Below, piece by piece: positions 1 through 8,422 of a stretch of DNA of 64,000 nt. Numbering within the stretch: the stretch's first letter is position 1; every line of letters starts with the position of its first letter. Origin of the DNA: Streptococcus pneumoniae (lineage in GTDB: Bacteria > Bacillota > Bacilli > Lactobacillales > Streptococcaceae); contig NZ_CFGI01000002.1 of NCBI RefSeq assembly GCF_001347015.1, positions 124,001-188,000 of the forward strand. Reading direction: 5' to 3'. The notes below the pieces were generated by a model. It worked only from the letters and a program-made list of their open reading frames with translations, did not search any database and was not told the origin of the DNA. A program made the translations under genes and the position numbers.

Positions 1-194
1 TGGGCACCTTTTTGTTCAGATGTACCGTAGGCTGCTACGGCACCAGTTTCTTCGAAGTTAAATCCGATTTTAATTGTCTTTTCCTCTACTGAGTTACCAG
101 CAGTGTTGACTGCTCCAGACTTCACTTCTCCACAGGCTGCAAGAAGTGCTACACTTGCAAGCGCCACAAACGATAGGGCAAATTTTTTCTTCAT
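1..194 (-). CDS. livJ: Branched-chain amino acid ABC transporter substrate-binding lipoprotein (5' part only)
   Basis: Only the first 64 codons are in the window; the gene runs off the left edge. The reading starts MKKKFALSFVALASVALLAA and continues CGEV, a signal peptide ending in a lipobox with the lipidated cysteine at about residue 21. The next stretch, ending in KIGFNFEETGAVAAYG, matches the start of periplasmic-binding fold type I proteins of the LivJ family, which deliver leucine, isoleucine and valine to a membrane LivHMGF importer. A TAAGGAGAC ribosome site lies 7 nt upstream of the ATG. The CodY-type box in its promoter agrees with a branched-chain amino acid role. The substrate is inferred from family resemblance and context; the ligand-binding part is outside the window. 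Confidence 0.85.
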   Translation of the reverse strand, partial: MKKKFALSFVALASVALLAACGEVKSGAVNTAGNSVEEKTIKIGFNFEETGAVAAYGTSEQKGA

Positions 195-231
195 CTTTTT
201 TGTCTCCTTATTTCTTAAATAGTCTGTTAAG

Positions 232-260
232 AATATACCGAATTATCAGAAAATTGTCAA
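232..260 (-). promoter_or_regulatory. livJ promoter with CodY-type box
   Basis: On the minus strand TTGACA (255-260) and TATATT (232-237) are separated by 17 bp, a near-consensus sigma-A promoter. The spacer holds AATTATCAGAAAATT (241-255), which matches the CodY motif AATTTTCWGAAAATT at 14 of 15 positions. CodY bound there would block RNA polymerase when branched-chain amino acids and GTP are plentiful. Binding is inferred from the motif. Confidence 0.75.
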
Positions 261-277
261 CACTTTTCTTTAAATTT

Positions 278-544
278 TTATCTGATAACGTTTTCCTCTC
301 GATAAAGATTGCCAACAAAGGGTGTTTCCAGCTCTTGGATATGACAAACTCTAACTTTTTTTATAAACTTTTCCTTGCCCAAGCGCCCGACCAATTGCTC
401 CACTTCTTGAGTTGGAACATAAAGTTGTAAGTAACGATGTTTCTTGGAATGATAGGTAATATCTCCATAATCCTGCAGTTTTTTGGCATCACGATTATAG
501 TAAAGATAGATAATCAAGCCAGATCGATTGACTTTTTCAAACAT
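278..544 (-). CDS. ylbG: YlbG family protein (DUF2129)
   Basis: This 88-residue protein belongs to the small cytosolic YlbG/UPF0298 family conserved in Firmicutes. It has the family's typical start (a short lead, then [15 protein letters not shown]) and the basic stretch [11 protein letters not shown]. Function is not established; no catalytic motif or membrane segment is visible. GAGG lies 8 nt upstream of the ATG. It sits between clpP and livJ on the same strand. The livJ promoter begins just before its stop codon, so livJ has its own start signal. Confidence 0.8.
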   Translation of the reverse strand: MFEKVNRSGLIIYLYYNRDAKKLQDYGDITYHSKKHRYLQLYVPTQEVEQLVGRLGKEKFIKKVRVCHIQELETPFVGNLYREENVIR

Positions 545-622
545 GATAAATCCTCTTTCTAAGAAATCTCTCCCTATTATACCAAAAAAAGCAAACCCAG
601 TCGAGTTTGCCTTCTTTAATCA

Positions 623-1213
623 TTAGTTCAATGAATTGTTGGCCATGATTTCATCAATGAAGCCATATTCAAGTGTTTCTTGGGCACTCATCCAATTATC
701 GCGTTCTGCATCAGCATGGACTTTTTCGATTGACTGTCCTGAATTTTCAGCCAAGATTTTTTCCAAGGTATTACGAGTTTTAAGCAAGTGTTCTGCAGCG
801 ATCGCCATATCGGTTTGTTGGGTACCACCACCTGTACCACCCATTGGTTGGTGGATCATGTACTCAGCATTTGGAAGCATGAAACGTTTGCCTTTTGCTC
901 CACTTGATGCGATGACTGTACCCATGGATGCAGCCATTCCCATAACGATGGTTTGGACATCTGACTTGATAAAGTTCATGGTATCAACGATTGCCAAACC
1001 AGCTGAAACGGAACCACCAGGTGTATTGACATAAAGGTAAATATCTTTTGTACTATCTTGGGCATCCAAGAAAAGCAATTGGGCAATAACAGAGTTAGCC
1101 ATATTGTCTTCAACTGGACCTGTCAGCATAATGATGCGGTCTTTGAGGAGACGTGAGTAAATATCGTAAGAACGTTCTCCACGACTTGTTTGTTCAATAA
1201 CTACAGGAATCAT
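623..1213 (-). CDS. clpP: ATP-dependent Clp protease proteolytic subunit
   Basis: ClpP is the cytosolic serine peptidase that forms a double heptameric chamber and degrades proteins fed by ClpC, ClpE, ClpX or ClpL-type ATPases. The 196-residue length is normal. The catalytic triad can be read directly: Ser96 in GMAASMG, His121 in MIHQPMGG, and Asp172 in ERDNWMS. Start choice is supported by AAGGAG 8 nt upstream. In pneumococci ClpP affects heat tolerance, competence and virulence. The gene is monocistronic by appearance, with its own CtsR-box promoter between it and upp. Confidence 0.98.
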   Translation of the reverse strand: MIPVVIEQTSRGERSYDIYSRLLKDRIIMLTGPVEDNMANSVIAQLLFLDAQDSTKDIYLYVNTPGGSVSAGLAIVDTMNFIKSDVQTIVMGMAASMGTVIASSGAKGKRFMLPNAEYMIHQPMGGTGGGTQQTDMAIAAEHLLKTRNTLEKILAENSGQSIEKVHADAERDNWMSAQETLEYGFIDEIMANNSLN

Positions 1214-1267
1214 TTATTTCTCCTTTTGAGTTTTAATTTTGTTTGTCAAATGACTGAAGATAAGACT

Positions 1268-1297
1268 ATTATAATATCTTGGTCAAAAAAGGTCAAA
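1268..1297 (-). promoter_or_regulatory. clpP promoter with CtsR operator
   Basis: On the minus strand TTGACC (1291-1296) and TATAAT (1268-1273) are 17 bp apart. The plus strand over 1281-1297 reads GGTCAAAAAAGGTCAAA, the direct heptad repeat bound by the stress repressor CtsR. The operator covers the -35 box, so repression would be by occlusion, relieved on heat shock. The motif match is exact; regulation is inferred from it. Confidence 0.9.
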
Positions 1298-1385
1298 TTT
1301 TTGCTCTGTTTTCATTAGACAGAAACAAAAACTCAACCTCCTTTCACGACTGAAAATTCTTTTTCAAGTCAATCTCTTTTTAATT

Positions 1386-2015
1386 TTATTTTGTACCGAA
1401 CAAGCGGTCCCCAGCATCTCCAAGACCTGGAACGATATAACCGTGTTCGTTCAAGCGTTCATCCAAGGCTGCTGTAAAGATTTCTACATCTGGATGAGCT
1501 TCTTGAAGGGCTTTTACACCTTCTGGTGCTGATACAAGGCAGACAAATTTAATATTTGATGCGCCACGTTTTTTAAGAGAATCAACAGCCAAGATTGCTG
1601 AGCCACCTGTTGCCAACATTGGATCTACGACAAAAATTTGACGTTGGTCAATATCCTCAGGCAATTTTACCAAGTATTCAACTGGTTGAAGCGTTTCTTC
1701 ATCACGGTACATACCGATGTGACCAACCTTAGCAGCTGGAACCAAGCTCAAGAGCCCATCGACCATCCCGATACCTGCACGCAAGATTGGAACGATAGCC
1801 AATTTCTTACCTGCCAATTGTTTTTGAACTGTTTTTGTAATTGGTGTTTCGATTTCCACATCTTCTAGTGGAAGATCACGAAGTACTTCATACCCCATCA
1901 ACATTGCAATCTCATCTACTAGCTCACGAAAAGCTTTTGTAGAAGTATCTGTCCGACGCAAGATTGACAATTTGTGTTGAATCAGCGGGTGATTAATAAC
2001 TTCAATTTTTCCCAT
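1386..2015 (-). CDS. upp: Uracil phosphoribosyltransferase
   Basis: Upp converts uracil plus PRPP to UMP in the pyrimidine salvage pathway. The 209-residue form starting [10 protein letters not shown] is chosen: AAGGAA lies about 9 nt upstream of this ATG, whereas a longer frame would need a TTG start with no good ribosome site. The type I PRTase PRPP loop is visible as [11 protein letters not shown]. The C-terminal [11 protein letters not shown] is the conserved uracil-binding end of this family. An extended -10 promoter lies just upstream, so it is transcribed separately from the deaminase gene before it. Confidence 0.97.
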   Translation of the reverse strand: MGKIEVINHPLIQHKLSILRRTDTSTKAFRELVDEIAMLMGYEVLRDLPLEDVEIETPITKTVQKQLAGKKLAIVPILRAGIGMVDGLLSLVPAAKVGHIGMYRDEETLQPVEYLVKLPEDIDQRQIFVVDPMLATGGSAILAVDSLKKRGASNIKFVCLVSAPEGVKALQEAHPDVEIFTAALDERLNEHGYIVPGLGDAGDRLFGTK

Positions 2016-2048
2016 TTTTGGAATTCCTTCTTTCAATTTATTCTTCTT

Positions 2049-2087
2049 ATTATACCAAAAAACGGTTTAAAAATCTTTCTAAACCAT
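2049..2087 (-). terminator. Terminator of the deaminase gene, overlapping the upp promoter
   Basis: On the minus strand GGTTTA and TAAACC form a short stem followed by six T residues (2057-2062). Immediately downstream is TGGTATAAT (2049-2057), an extended -10 box that would start upp. Termination of one gene and initiation of the next are packed into about 40 bp. Confidence 0.65.
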
Positions 2088-2103
2088 TTATTTTTGATAA
2101 TTT

Positions 2104-2571
2104 TTACATTAGATCAGCCTCTTTAAGAGCTGCCTGTACTGTCTCAAGTGGTAAATGGGTTAATTCTGTTCCCTTTTCTTGATAAAGGTATTGGGCATAG
2201 TCGTCCATTCTGTACTGGTTGATATAAACCACGCGCTTGCAACCGACCTGCAGCAATTGTTTGGTACAGTTCAGACAAGGAAAATGGGTTACATAGGCTG
2301 TAAAGCCTTTGGGAACACCACGTTCTGCACCTTGAAGGATAGCATTGACCTCAGCGTGAAGGGTGCGAACACAGTGGCCTTCAATGACCAAACATTCGTG
2401 ATCAATACAATGCTCAGTCCCTGACACCGAACCATTGTAACCAGTGGAAATAACTTTATTATCCTTAACCAAAATTGCACCCACTTTAGCGCGTTTACAA
2501 GTGGAACGATTGGCAATTAGTAGGGCTTGGGCTGCAAAATACTCATCCCAGGCTAGTCTTTTTTCAGTCAT
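2104..2571 (-). CDS. comEB: dCMP deaminase (ComEB-type)
   Basis: A 155-residue zinc-dependent cytidine/deoxycytidylate deaminase. The zinc site is complete: His72-Ala-Glu74 (HAEVNAI) supplies one ligand and the proton shuttle, and Cys99 and Cys102 (PCLNC) supply the other two. Enzymes of this type turn dCMP into dUMP, the substrate of thymidylate synthase, whose gene thyA is also in this window. The name comEB comes from the homologue in the competence operon of Bacillus subtilis; a competence role is not implied. AAAGGAG lies about 8 nt before the ATG. TetR-type regulator gene lies 18 bp upstream on the same strand. Confidence 0.88.
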   Translation of the reverse strand: MTEKRLAWDEYFAAQALLIANRSTCKRAKVGAILVKDNKVISTGYNGSVSGTEHCIDHECLVIEGHCVRTLHAEVNAILQGAERGVPKGFTAYVTHFPCLNCTKQLLQVGCKRVVYINQYRMDDYAQYLYQEKGTELTHLPLETVQAALKEADLM

Positions 2572-2589
2572 CTCTTTTCTCCTTTTTCT

Positions 2590-3147
2590 CTATTTTTTAA
2601 AAAATGGTAACCGTAAATCCGCTATCTTTTCAGCAGGTACCTTCATGCCATCCTTGATCCATTTTAAAAGGACTGAGACGATGGCTGAACTCCAGAAGGA
2701 ATGAAGATAAGAGCTGACACCTTTTGATTTTCCATGGTATTTTTCCAGAAACTCCTGCATGGCTTGGACAAAGATTTTTTCCAGATGATAATCCAAGGCC
2801 AATTGAATCACTCTGGCTTCCTTTCTGGCCTCACGGAAAAGGTGAACCCAAACCAAATAAAGGTCTGTCTTTAAATCATAATGATGCAACTGTTCCATAA
2901 TATTGTGGACAGTTCGTTTAAAGACGCTTTCTAAAATCTCCTCTTTGGAACCATAATTGCGATAAAAGGCCGCACGCGAAACGCCTGCACGTTTGACCAA
3001 TTCAGAAATACTAATCTTGGTCAAGTCCTTTTTTTCCAAGAGCTGCAAGAGGGCTGTTTCGATGGCTTCTCTAGTTAATAAATTGGATTCTTGGTTTGAT
3101 TTTCTGAGATTTTCAAGAGACTTTTCAGAGATTCTACGTTCAGACAT
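2590..3147 (-). CDS. TetR family transcriptional regulator
   Basis: This 185-residue protein has an N-terminal TetR helix-turn-helix (about residues 25-70). The helix-turn-helix core is readable as ISISELVKRAGVSRAAFYRNY followed by GSKEEI. The C-terminal domain is helical and unlike well-known drug-binding TetR proteins, so the ligand is unknown. The first 20 residues are charged and precede the usual start of the fold. It is divergent from degV, and the 124-bp intergenic stretch carries a perfect 8-bp inverted repeat that could be its operator. The ribosome site is weak (AGAAAG), suggesting low expression. Confidence 0.88.
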   Translation of the reverse strand: MSERRISEKSLENLRKSNQESNLLTREAIETALLQLLEKKDLTKISISELVKRAGVSRAAFYRNYGSKEEILESVFKRTVHNIMEQLHHYDLKTDLYLVWVHLFREARKEARVIQLALDYHLEKIFVQAMQEFLEKYHGKSKGVSSYLHSFWSSAIVSVLLKWIKDGMKVPAEKIADLRLPFFKK

Positions 3148-3206
3148 AACATTTTCTTTCTACTTGTCACAACAGACGGATGAGGCTTTTGTTTCAAGGG
3201 CTTTCA

Positions 3207-3258
3207 TGATATAATTGTAAAAAAAGACAGAACCTTTGTCAATGTATAACTGACAAAG
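3207..3258 (+). promoter_or_regulatory. degV promoter and inverted repeat (possible TetR operator)
   Basis: TGATATAAT (3207-3215) is an extended -10 box reading toward degV. Downstream, CTTTGTCA (3234-3241) and TGACAAAG (3251-3258) form a perfect 8-bp inverted repeat with a 9-nt spacer, ending 13 nt before the degV start. The placement between divergent tetR and degV fits an operator. A leader RNA hairpin near the ribosome site is the alternative. Confidence 0.5.
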
Positions 3259-3271
3259 ATGGAGAATTTCT

Positions 3272-4117
3272 ATGACTTGGAAGATTATTGCTGACTCTGG
3301 TTGTGATTATCGTCAGCTGGAGACACCAGCTATTGACACGACCTTTGTAAGTGTTCCCTTAACCATTCAAGTAGCTGATCAGATCTTTGTTGATGATGCC
3401 AGTCTTGACATTGACCAAATGATGGAAACCATGTATGCAACCGCAGAAGCTTCAAAATCAGCTTGTCCAAGCCCAGATGACTATTTGCGAGCATTTGAAG
3501 GTGCCAAAAACATTTTCCTAGTAACCATCACAGGTACTCTCTCTGGCAGCCACAATAGTGCTCAACTGGCCAAGAATATTTATCTGGAAGAACATCCTGA
3601 CACTAAAATTCATGTAATTGATAGTTTGTCTGCTGGTGGGGAAGTTGACTTGCTCGTAGAAAAATTGAATGACCTGATTGACCAGGGCTTATCTTTTGAA
3701 GAAGTAGTTAAAGCTATCACTGCCTATCAAGAAAAAACCAAGTTGCTCTTTGTTCTAGCCAAAGTCGATAACTTGGTGAAGAACGGCCGTTTGAGCAAGC
3801 TTATCGGTACGGTCGTTGGCCTTCTAAATATCCGTATGGTCGGAGAAGCTAGTGAAACTGGAACCCTTGAATTGCTACAAAAAGCAAGAGGAGCAAAGAA
3901 ATCGATTCAGGCAGCCTATGAAGAGTTAGTAAAAGCAGGATATGCTGGTGGCCGTATTGTCATGGCCCAACGCAATAACGAGAAATGTTGCCAACAGCTT
4001 TCAGACCGAATCCGTGAAAATTTTCCACAGGCGGATATTAAAATTCTCCCAACATCTGGTCTCTGCAGTTTCTATGCAGAAGATGGCGGTTTACTGATGG
4101 GATATGAAATTGATTGA
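3272..4117 (+). CDS. DegV family fatty-acid-binding protein
   Basis: A 281-residue DegV/FakB-type protein. DegV proteins are cytosolic two-domain carriers that hold a fatty acid; FakB members present it to the kinase FakA for phosphorylation and entry into phospholipid synthesis. Signature features are the N-terminal IIADSGCD strand-loop, TGTLSGSHNSA in the fatty acid headgroup site, and NGRLSKLIG. Which fatty acid it prefers cannot be read. It starts at ATG after GGAG, is divergent from a TetR gene, and ends at a strong terminator. It is probably monocistronic. Confidence 0.88.
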   Translation: MTWKIIADSGCDYRQLETPAIDTTFVSVPLTIQVADQIFVDDASLDIDQMMETMYATAEASKSACPSPDDYLRAFEGAKNIFLVTITGTLSGSHNSAQLAKNIYLEEHPDTKIHVIDSLSAGGEVDLLVEKLNDLIDQGLSFEEVVKAITAYQEKTKLLFVLAKVDNLVKNGRLSKLIGTVVGLLNIRMVGEASETGTLELLQKARGAKKSIQAAYEELVKAGYAGGRIVMAQRNNEKCCQQLSDRIRENFPQADIKILPTSGLCSFYAEDGGLLMGYEID

Positions 4118-4128
4118 TTGCATTCTTG

Positions 4129-5347
<1,219 letters not shown>

Positions 5348-5395
5348 ATCTAAATTATTCAATGGAACAATCTACCACAAAAGAAGGGAACTACT

Positions 5396-5917
5396 TTGGA
5401 ACATATTATCTTGTTAAGAGGAGTTACTCCTAATGGAAAAAATGCTATCCCGAAAATGTCTTATCTAGTAGATATCTTGACAGAAGCTGGTTTTCAACAA
5501 GTTCGAACTTATATTCAAAGTGGAAATATTATTCTTGAAAGTAACTTAGCTCTCGAAGAAATACGAGAACGTGTTCATACTCTGATAAAGGAAAAAATTG
5601 GGGCCGACTTAAAAATGGTTATCAAGAATAAAAGTAATTTTACAAAAATTGTCCAAGAAAACCCGTTTGGAGAACACTATCTTTATGACCGTATACACGT
5701 GATTTTTTATCAAGAATCTATTCAAAGTCTCCCTTTAGAAAAATTGAAAATTGATTACGGTGAAGAAGAAATTTATGTCGGTAACCATTGTCTTTACCTC
5801 TATCTCCCTAGAACTGCAAAACAAAAGAAACTCCATACCAACTATCTTGAAAAACTTTTCAATGTAGATTTGACCATGCGAAAACTAAATGTGGTAGAAA
5901 AATTATTAAGCAAGTAG
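5396..5917 (+). CDS. DUF1697 family protein
   Basis: A 173-residue DUF1697 protein with the family start (ILLRGVTPNGKNAIPKMSYL), the motif TYIQSGNIILES and a C-terminal block including PRTAKQKKLHTNYLEK. Function is unknown; the fold is related to small alpha/beta domains with no recognised catalytic residues. Translation probably starts at TTG (5396), preceded by GAAGGG at an 8-nt spacing; the ATG at 5362 upstream is not in this frame. It lies 48 bp after the flavoprotein gene, and may be co-transcribed with it. Confidence 0.8.
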   Translation: MEHIILLRGVTPNGKNAIPKMSYLVDILTEAGFQQVRTYIQSGNIILESNLALEEIRERVHTLIKEKIGADLKMVIKNKSNFTKIVQENPFGEHYLYDRIHVIFYQESIQSLPLEKLKIDYGEEEIYVGNHCLYLYLPRTAKQKKLHTNYLEKLFNVDLTMRKLNVVEKLLSK

Positions 5918-5932
5918 TGCTTGAATTTAGTA

Positions 5933-5960
5933 AAAATCGGAAGAATACTCCTCCGATTTT
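5933..5960. terminator. Bidirectional terminator between convergent genes
   Basis: AAAATCGGA and TCCGATTTT form a perfect 9-bp stem with a 10-nt loop, flanked by A-rich and T-rich tracts. It serves both the DUF1697 gene and the merR gene, whose stop codon overlaps its edge. Confidence 0.85.
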
Positions 5961-6699
5961 ATTTTGTCTGAGTTTGGACATAGTGAGCAATGACATCTGA
6001 TGTGTACTGGGCTGTACCAGGTCCAAATTTGTCAATATTTTCCTTAAATTCTGGATTATAGACGTAGCCCTTGCCGATATATCCGAAGACCTCAACAGAA
6101 CAATCAAATCCATAAGTACGAATGGCTTGCAAGAGCTTGGCTGCTTGCTCTTGGTTTTCAATTGCTGTTGCAGGTAAACCAGCTTGAAGATTTTGTGACA
6201 AAGCTTGAAAAACTTGGTTGAAGGCAGCCGTAGCTTCGTCTTCGTGACCTTTTTGGCGCTCGAGCGCTTGGTCCATCACTTCCTGTCCATATTTCTCTAC
6301 CGCCTCTTGGTGGTATTTTTGATGGTCTTGGTAGTTAAATCCAGCAAATTTCTCTTGAATGGTCATTTCTCTTTCTCCTTTATGTTCTTGAATGGTTTTT
6401 TGCAAGGTGGAAATCAAGGTATCCAGATGTTGCCTTTCTCTGGTCAAATAGTCCAACTGTCTGGTCAAGTGAGGCAACAAATCTGATCTATCTTCCTTTA
6501 ACAGCTCTGCTATTTTTTCTAAAGAAAAACCTAGATATTTGTAGTAAAGAATGACCTGAAGGCGTTCCAAATCCTCTTGACTGTAAGTTCGATATCCGTT
6601 TTCCGACTTTAAAGGAACCAAAAGTCCTATCTTGTCATAGTGGTGCAGGGTCTTGACAGAAACACCTGAAAGCTGCGCAGCTTCTTTTATATGGTACAT
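5959..6699 (-). CDS. MerR family regulator with TipAS-type sensing domain
   Basis: A 246-residue regulator. Residues 1-70 are a MerR winged helix (AAQLSGVSVKTLHHYDKIGL), residues about 75-110 a coiled-coil dimerisation helix, and the C-terminal half is a TipAS domain (FAGFNYQDHQKY through KFGPGTAQYTSDVI). TipAS domains bind thiopeptide-type or other hydrophobic ligands and turn on efflux or self expression. The ATG at 6699 is chosen because GGAGG lies 6 nt upstream; the longer frame begins inside a BOX repeat. Its own promoter has the 19-bp spacer typical of MerR control, so it is probably autoregulated. No drug pump is adjacent, and its target is unknown. Confidence 0.92.
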   Translation of the reverse strand: MYHIKEAAQLSGVSVKTLHHYDKIGLLVPLKSENGYRTYSQEDLERLQVILYYKYLGFSLEKIAELLKEDRSDLLPHLTRQLDYLTRERQHLDTLISTLQKTIQEHKGEREMTIQEKFAGFNYQDHQKYHQEAVEKYGQEVMDQALERQKGHEDEATAAFNQVFQALSQNLQAGLPATAIENQEQAAKLLQAIRTYGFDCSVEVFGYIGKGYVYNPEFKENIDKFGPGTAQYTSDVIAHYVQTQTK

Positions 6700-6710
6700 G
6701 ATTTCCTCCT

Positions 6711-6815
6711 TATACTCAATGAAAATCAAAGAGCAAACTAGGAAGCTAGCCGCAGGCTGTACTTGAGTACGGTAAGGCGACGCTGACGTGGTTTGAAGAG
6801 ATTTTCGAAGAGTAT
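6711..6815 (-). repeat. BOX element (boxA-boxC)
   Basis: Read on the minus strand, this begins ATACTCTTCGAAAATCTCTT, contains the CGTCAGCGTCGCCTTACCGTA stretch shared with the BOX-PCR target, and ends TTTGATTTTCATTGAGTATA. It lacks boxB. It lies wholly between the merR -10 box and the merR ribosome site, so it is transcribed as part of the merR leader. Confidence 0.93.
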
Positions 6816-6824
6816 TACATTGAT

Positions 6825-6855
6825 AGTATAACCCCTCCCCTTAGGTCAGAGTCAA
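6825..6855 (-). promoter_or_regulatory. MerR-type promoter with 19-bp spacer
   Basis: On the minus strand TTGACT (6850-6855) and TATACT (6825-6830) are 19 bp apart instead of 17. The spacer CTGACCTAAGGGGAGGGGT carries the CCTAAGGGGAGG core seen in operators of MerR activators. MerR proteins untwist such overlong spacers to activate. The neighbouring MerR/TipAS gene is the obvious regulator. Confidence 0.85.
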
Positions 6856-6903
6856 GCGTTTTTGCGAAATTTTTTACTTTATCATAACATGAAAATGGTT
6901 TTC

Positions 6904-7007
6904 TTGACAGACCTTAGAAAACATGATAGGATAGTCAAGTCTATCAATCAAAAGAAAGGCTCATTTTGAGTACTGATGAGGCTAGTTGCCAAGGGCAGTA
7001 GCTTTTT
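6904..7007 (+). promoter_or_regulatory. Promoter and possible attenuator leader of the sodium-dependent transporter
   Basis: TTGACA (6904-6909), 17 bp, and TAGGAT (6927-6932, with an upstream TG) form a promoter. The roughly 100-nt leader ends in a hairpin, GCTA-GT-TGCC with GGCA-G-TAGC (6981-7002), followed by TTTTTCTTTT. An earlier segment AGGCTCAT (6957-6964) can pair, with one mismatch, with ATGAGGCT (6976-6983), which includes the left arm of that hairpin. The two structures exclude each other, as in an attenuator. No known riboswitch family is recognised. Confidence 0.5.
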
Positions 7008-7038
7008 CTTTTGTAACACTAATTTTAGGAGTTTAACT

Positions 7039-8379
7039 ATGTCTGAAAAATCGCAATGGGGTTCTAAACTGGGCTTCATCCTAGCGTCTGCTGGCTCAGC
7101 CATCGGACTTGGAGCCGTTTGGAAATTCCCCTACATGACTGCTGCTAACGGTGGAGGTGGCTTTTTACTAGTCTTTCTTATCTCCACTATTCTAATCGGT
7201 TTCCCTCTTTTGCTAGCTGAATTTGCTCTCGGCCGAAGTGCTGGTGTTTCAGCTATCAAAACCTTTGGAAAACTCGGCCAGAATAGCAAGTACAACTTTA
7301 TCGGTTGGATTGGTGCCTTTGCCCTCTTTATCCTTCTCTCTTTCTATAGTGTTATTGGAGGATGGATTCTAGTTTATCTGGGTATTGAGTTTGGAAAATT
7401 GTTCCAACTTGGTGTAACTAGTGATTACGCTCAGTTATTTACTTCAATCATTTCTAATCCAGCCATTGCCCTAGGAGCTCAAGCAGCCTTTATCCTGTTG
7501 AATATCTTTATTGTATCACGTGGTGTTCAGAAAGGGATTGAAAGAGCATCTAAGGTTATGATGCCCCTGCTCTTTATCATCTTTGTCGTCATCATCGGTC
7601 GTTCTCTCAGTTTGCCAAATGCCATGGAAGGGGTTCTTTACTTCCTCAAACCAGACTTTTCAAAACTGACCAGTGCTGGTCTCCTCTATGCTCTGGGACA
7701 ATCTTTCTTTGCCCTCTCACTAGGGGTTACAGCCATGCTGACCTATGCTTCTTACTTGGATAAGAAAACCAATCTTGTCCAGTCAGGAATTTCCATCGTA
7801 GCTATGAATATCTCAGTATCTATCATGGCGGGTCTAGCCATTTTCCCAGCTATGTCAGCCTTCAATATCCAGTCTGAAGGGGGACCGAGCTTGCTCTTTA
7901 TCGTCTTGCCTCAACTCTTTGACAAGATGCCTTTTGGAACCATTTTCTACATCCTCTTCCTCTTGCTTTTCCTCTTTGCGACGGTCACTTCTTCCGTCGT
8001 GATGCTGGAAATCAATGTAGGGAATATCACCAATCAGGACAACAGCAAGCGTGCCAAATGGAGTGTGATTTTGGGAATCTTGACCTTTGTCTTTGGAATT
8101 CCTTCAGCCCTATCTTACGGTGTCATGGCGGATGTTCACATCTTTGGGAAGACCTTCTTTGACGCTATGGACTTCTTGGTTTCCAATCTCCTCATGCCAT
8201 TTGGAGCCCTCTGCCTTTCACTCTTTACTGGCTACATCTTCAAAAAGGCTCTTGCTATGGAGGAACTGCATCTTGATGAAACAGCATGGAAACAGGGACT
8301 GTTCCAAGTCTGGCTCTTCCTTCTTCGCTTCGTCATTCCAATTATCATCATTGTGGTCTTTATCGCCCAATTTATGTAG
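7039..8379 (+). CDS. Sodium-dependent transporter, NSS/SNF family
   Basis: A 446-residue member of the neurotransmitter:sodium symporter (LeuT-fold) family, which couple amino acid or amine uptake to the sodium gradient. The TM1 signature SAGSAIGLGAVWKFPYMTA is clear. About 11 to 12 hydrophobic helices follow, fewer than in eukaryotic relatives. The substrate is not predictable; bacterial relatives carry tryptophan, tyrosine or leucine. Start at MSEKSQWGSKLGF is chosen because TTAGGAG lies 9 nt upstream and the frame upstream of it would run through the leader hairpin. It is monocistronic and ends at a bidirectional terminator shared with manA. Confidence 0.92.
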   Translation: MSEKSQWGSKLGFILASAGSAIGLGAVWKFPYMTAANGGGGFLLVFLISTILIGFPLLLAEFALGRSAGVSAIKTFGKLGQNSKYNFIGWIGAFALFILLSFYSVIGGWILVYLGIEFGKLFQLGVTSDYAQLFTSIISNPAIALGAQAAFILLNIFIVSRGVQKGIERASKVMMPLLFIIFVVIIGRSLSLPNAMEGVLYFLKPDFSKLTSAGLLYALGQSFFALSLGVTAMLTYASYLDKKTNLVQSGISIVAMNISVSIMAGLAIFPAMSAFNIQSEGGPSLLFIVLPQLFDKMPFGTIFYILFLLLFLFATVTSSVVMLEINVGNITNQDNSKRAKWSVILGILTFVFGIPSALSYGVMADVHIFGKTFFDAMDFLVSNLLMPFGALCLSLFTGYIFKKALAMEELHLDETAWKQGLFQVWLFLLRFVIPIIIIVVFIAQFM

Positions 8380-8381
8380 TC

Positions 8382-8422
8382 AAAAAGGACTTGAGTAGTG
8401 AACTCAGGCCCTTTCTTTTTTT
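8382..8422. terminator. Bidirectional terminator between transporter gene and manA
   Basis: AAAGG-TTGAGT pairs with ACTCA-CCTTT across a short loop, with A-rich sequence on the left and T-rich on the right. It serves both convergent genes. Confidence 0.8.

Noticed and set aside
1320-1375. Hairpin between clpP and upp as a terminator of upp
   Set aside because: The stem (TGAAAA / TTTTCA with a bulge) is weak and has no T run after it on the minus strand.
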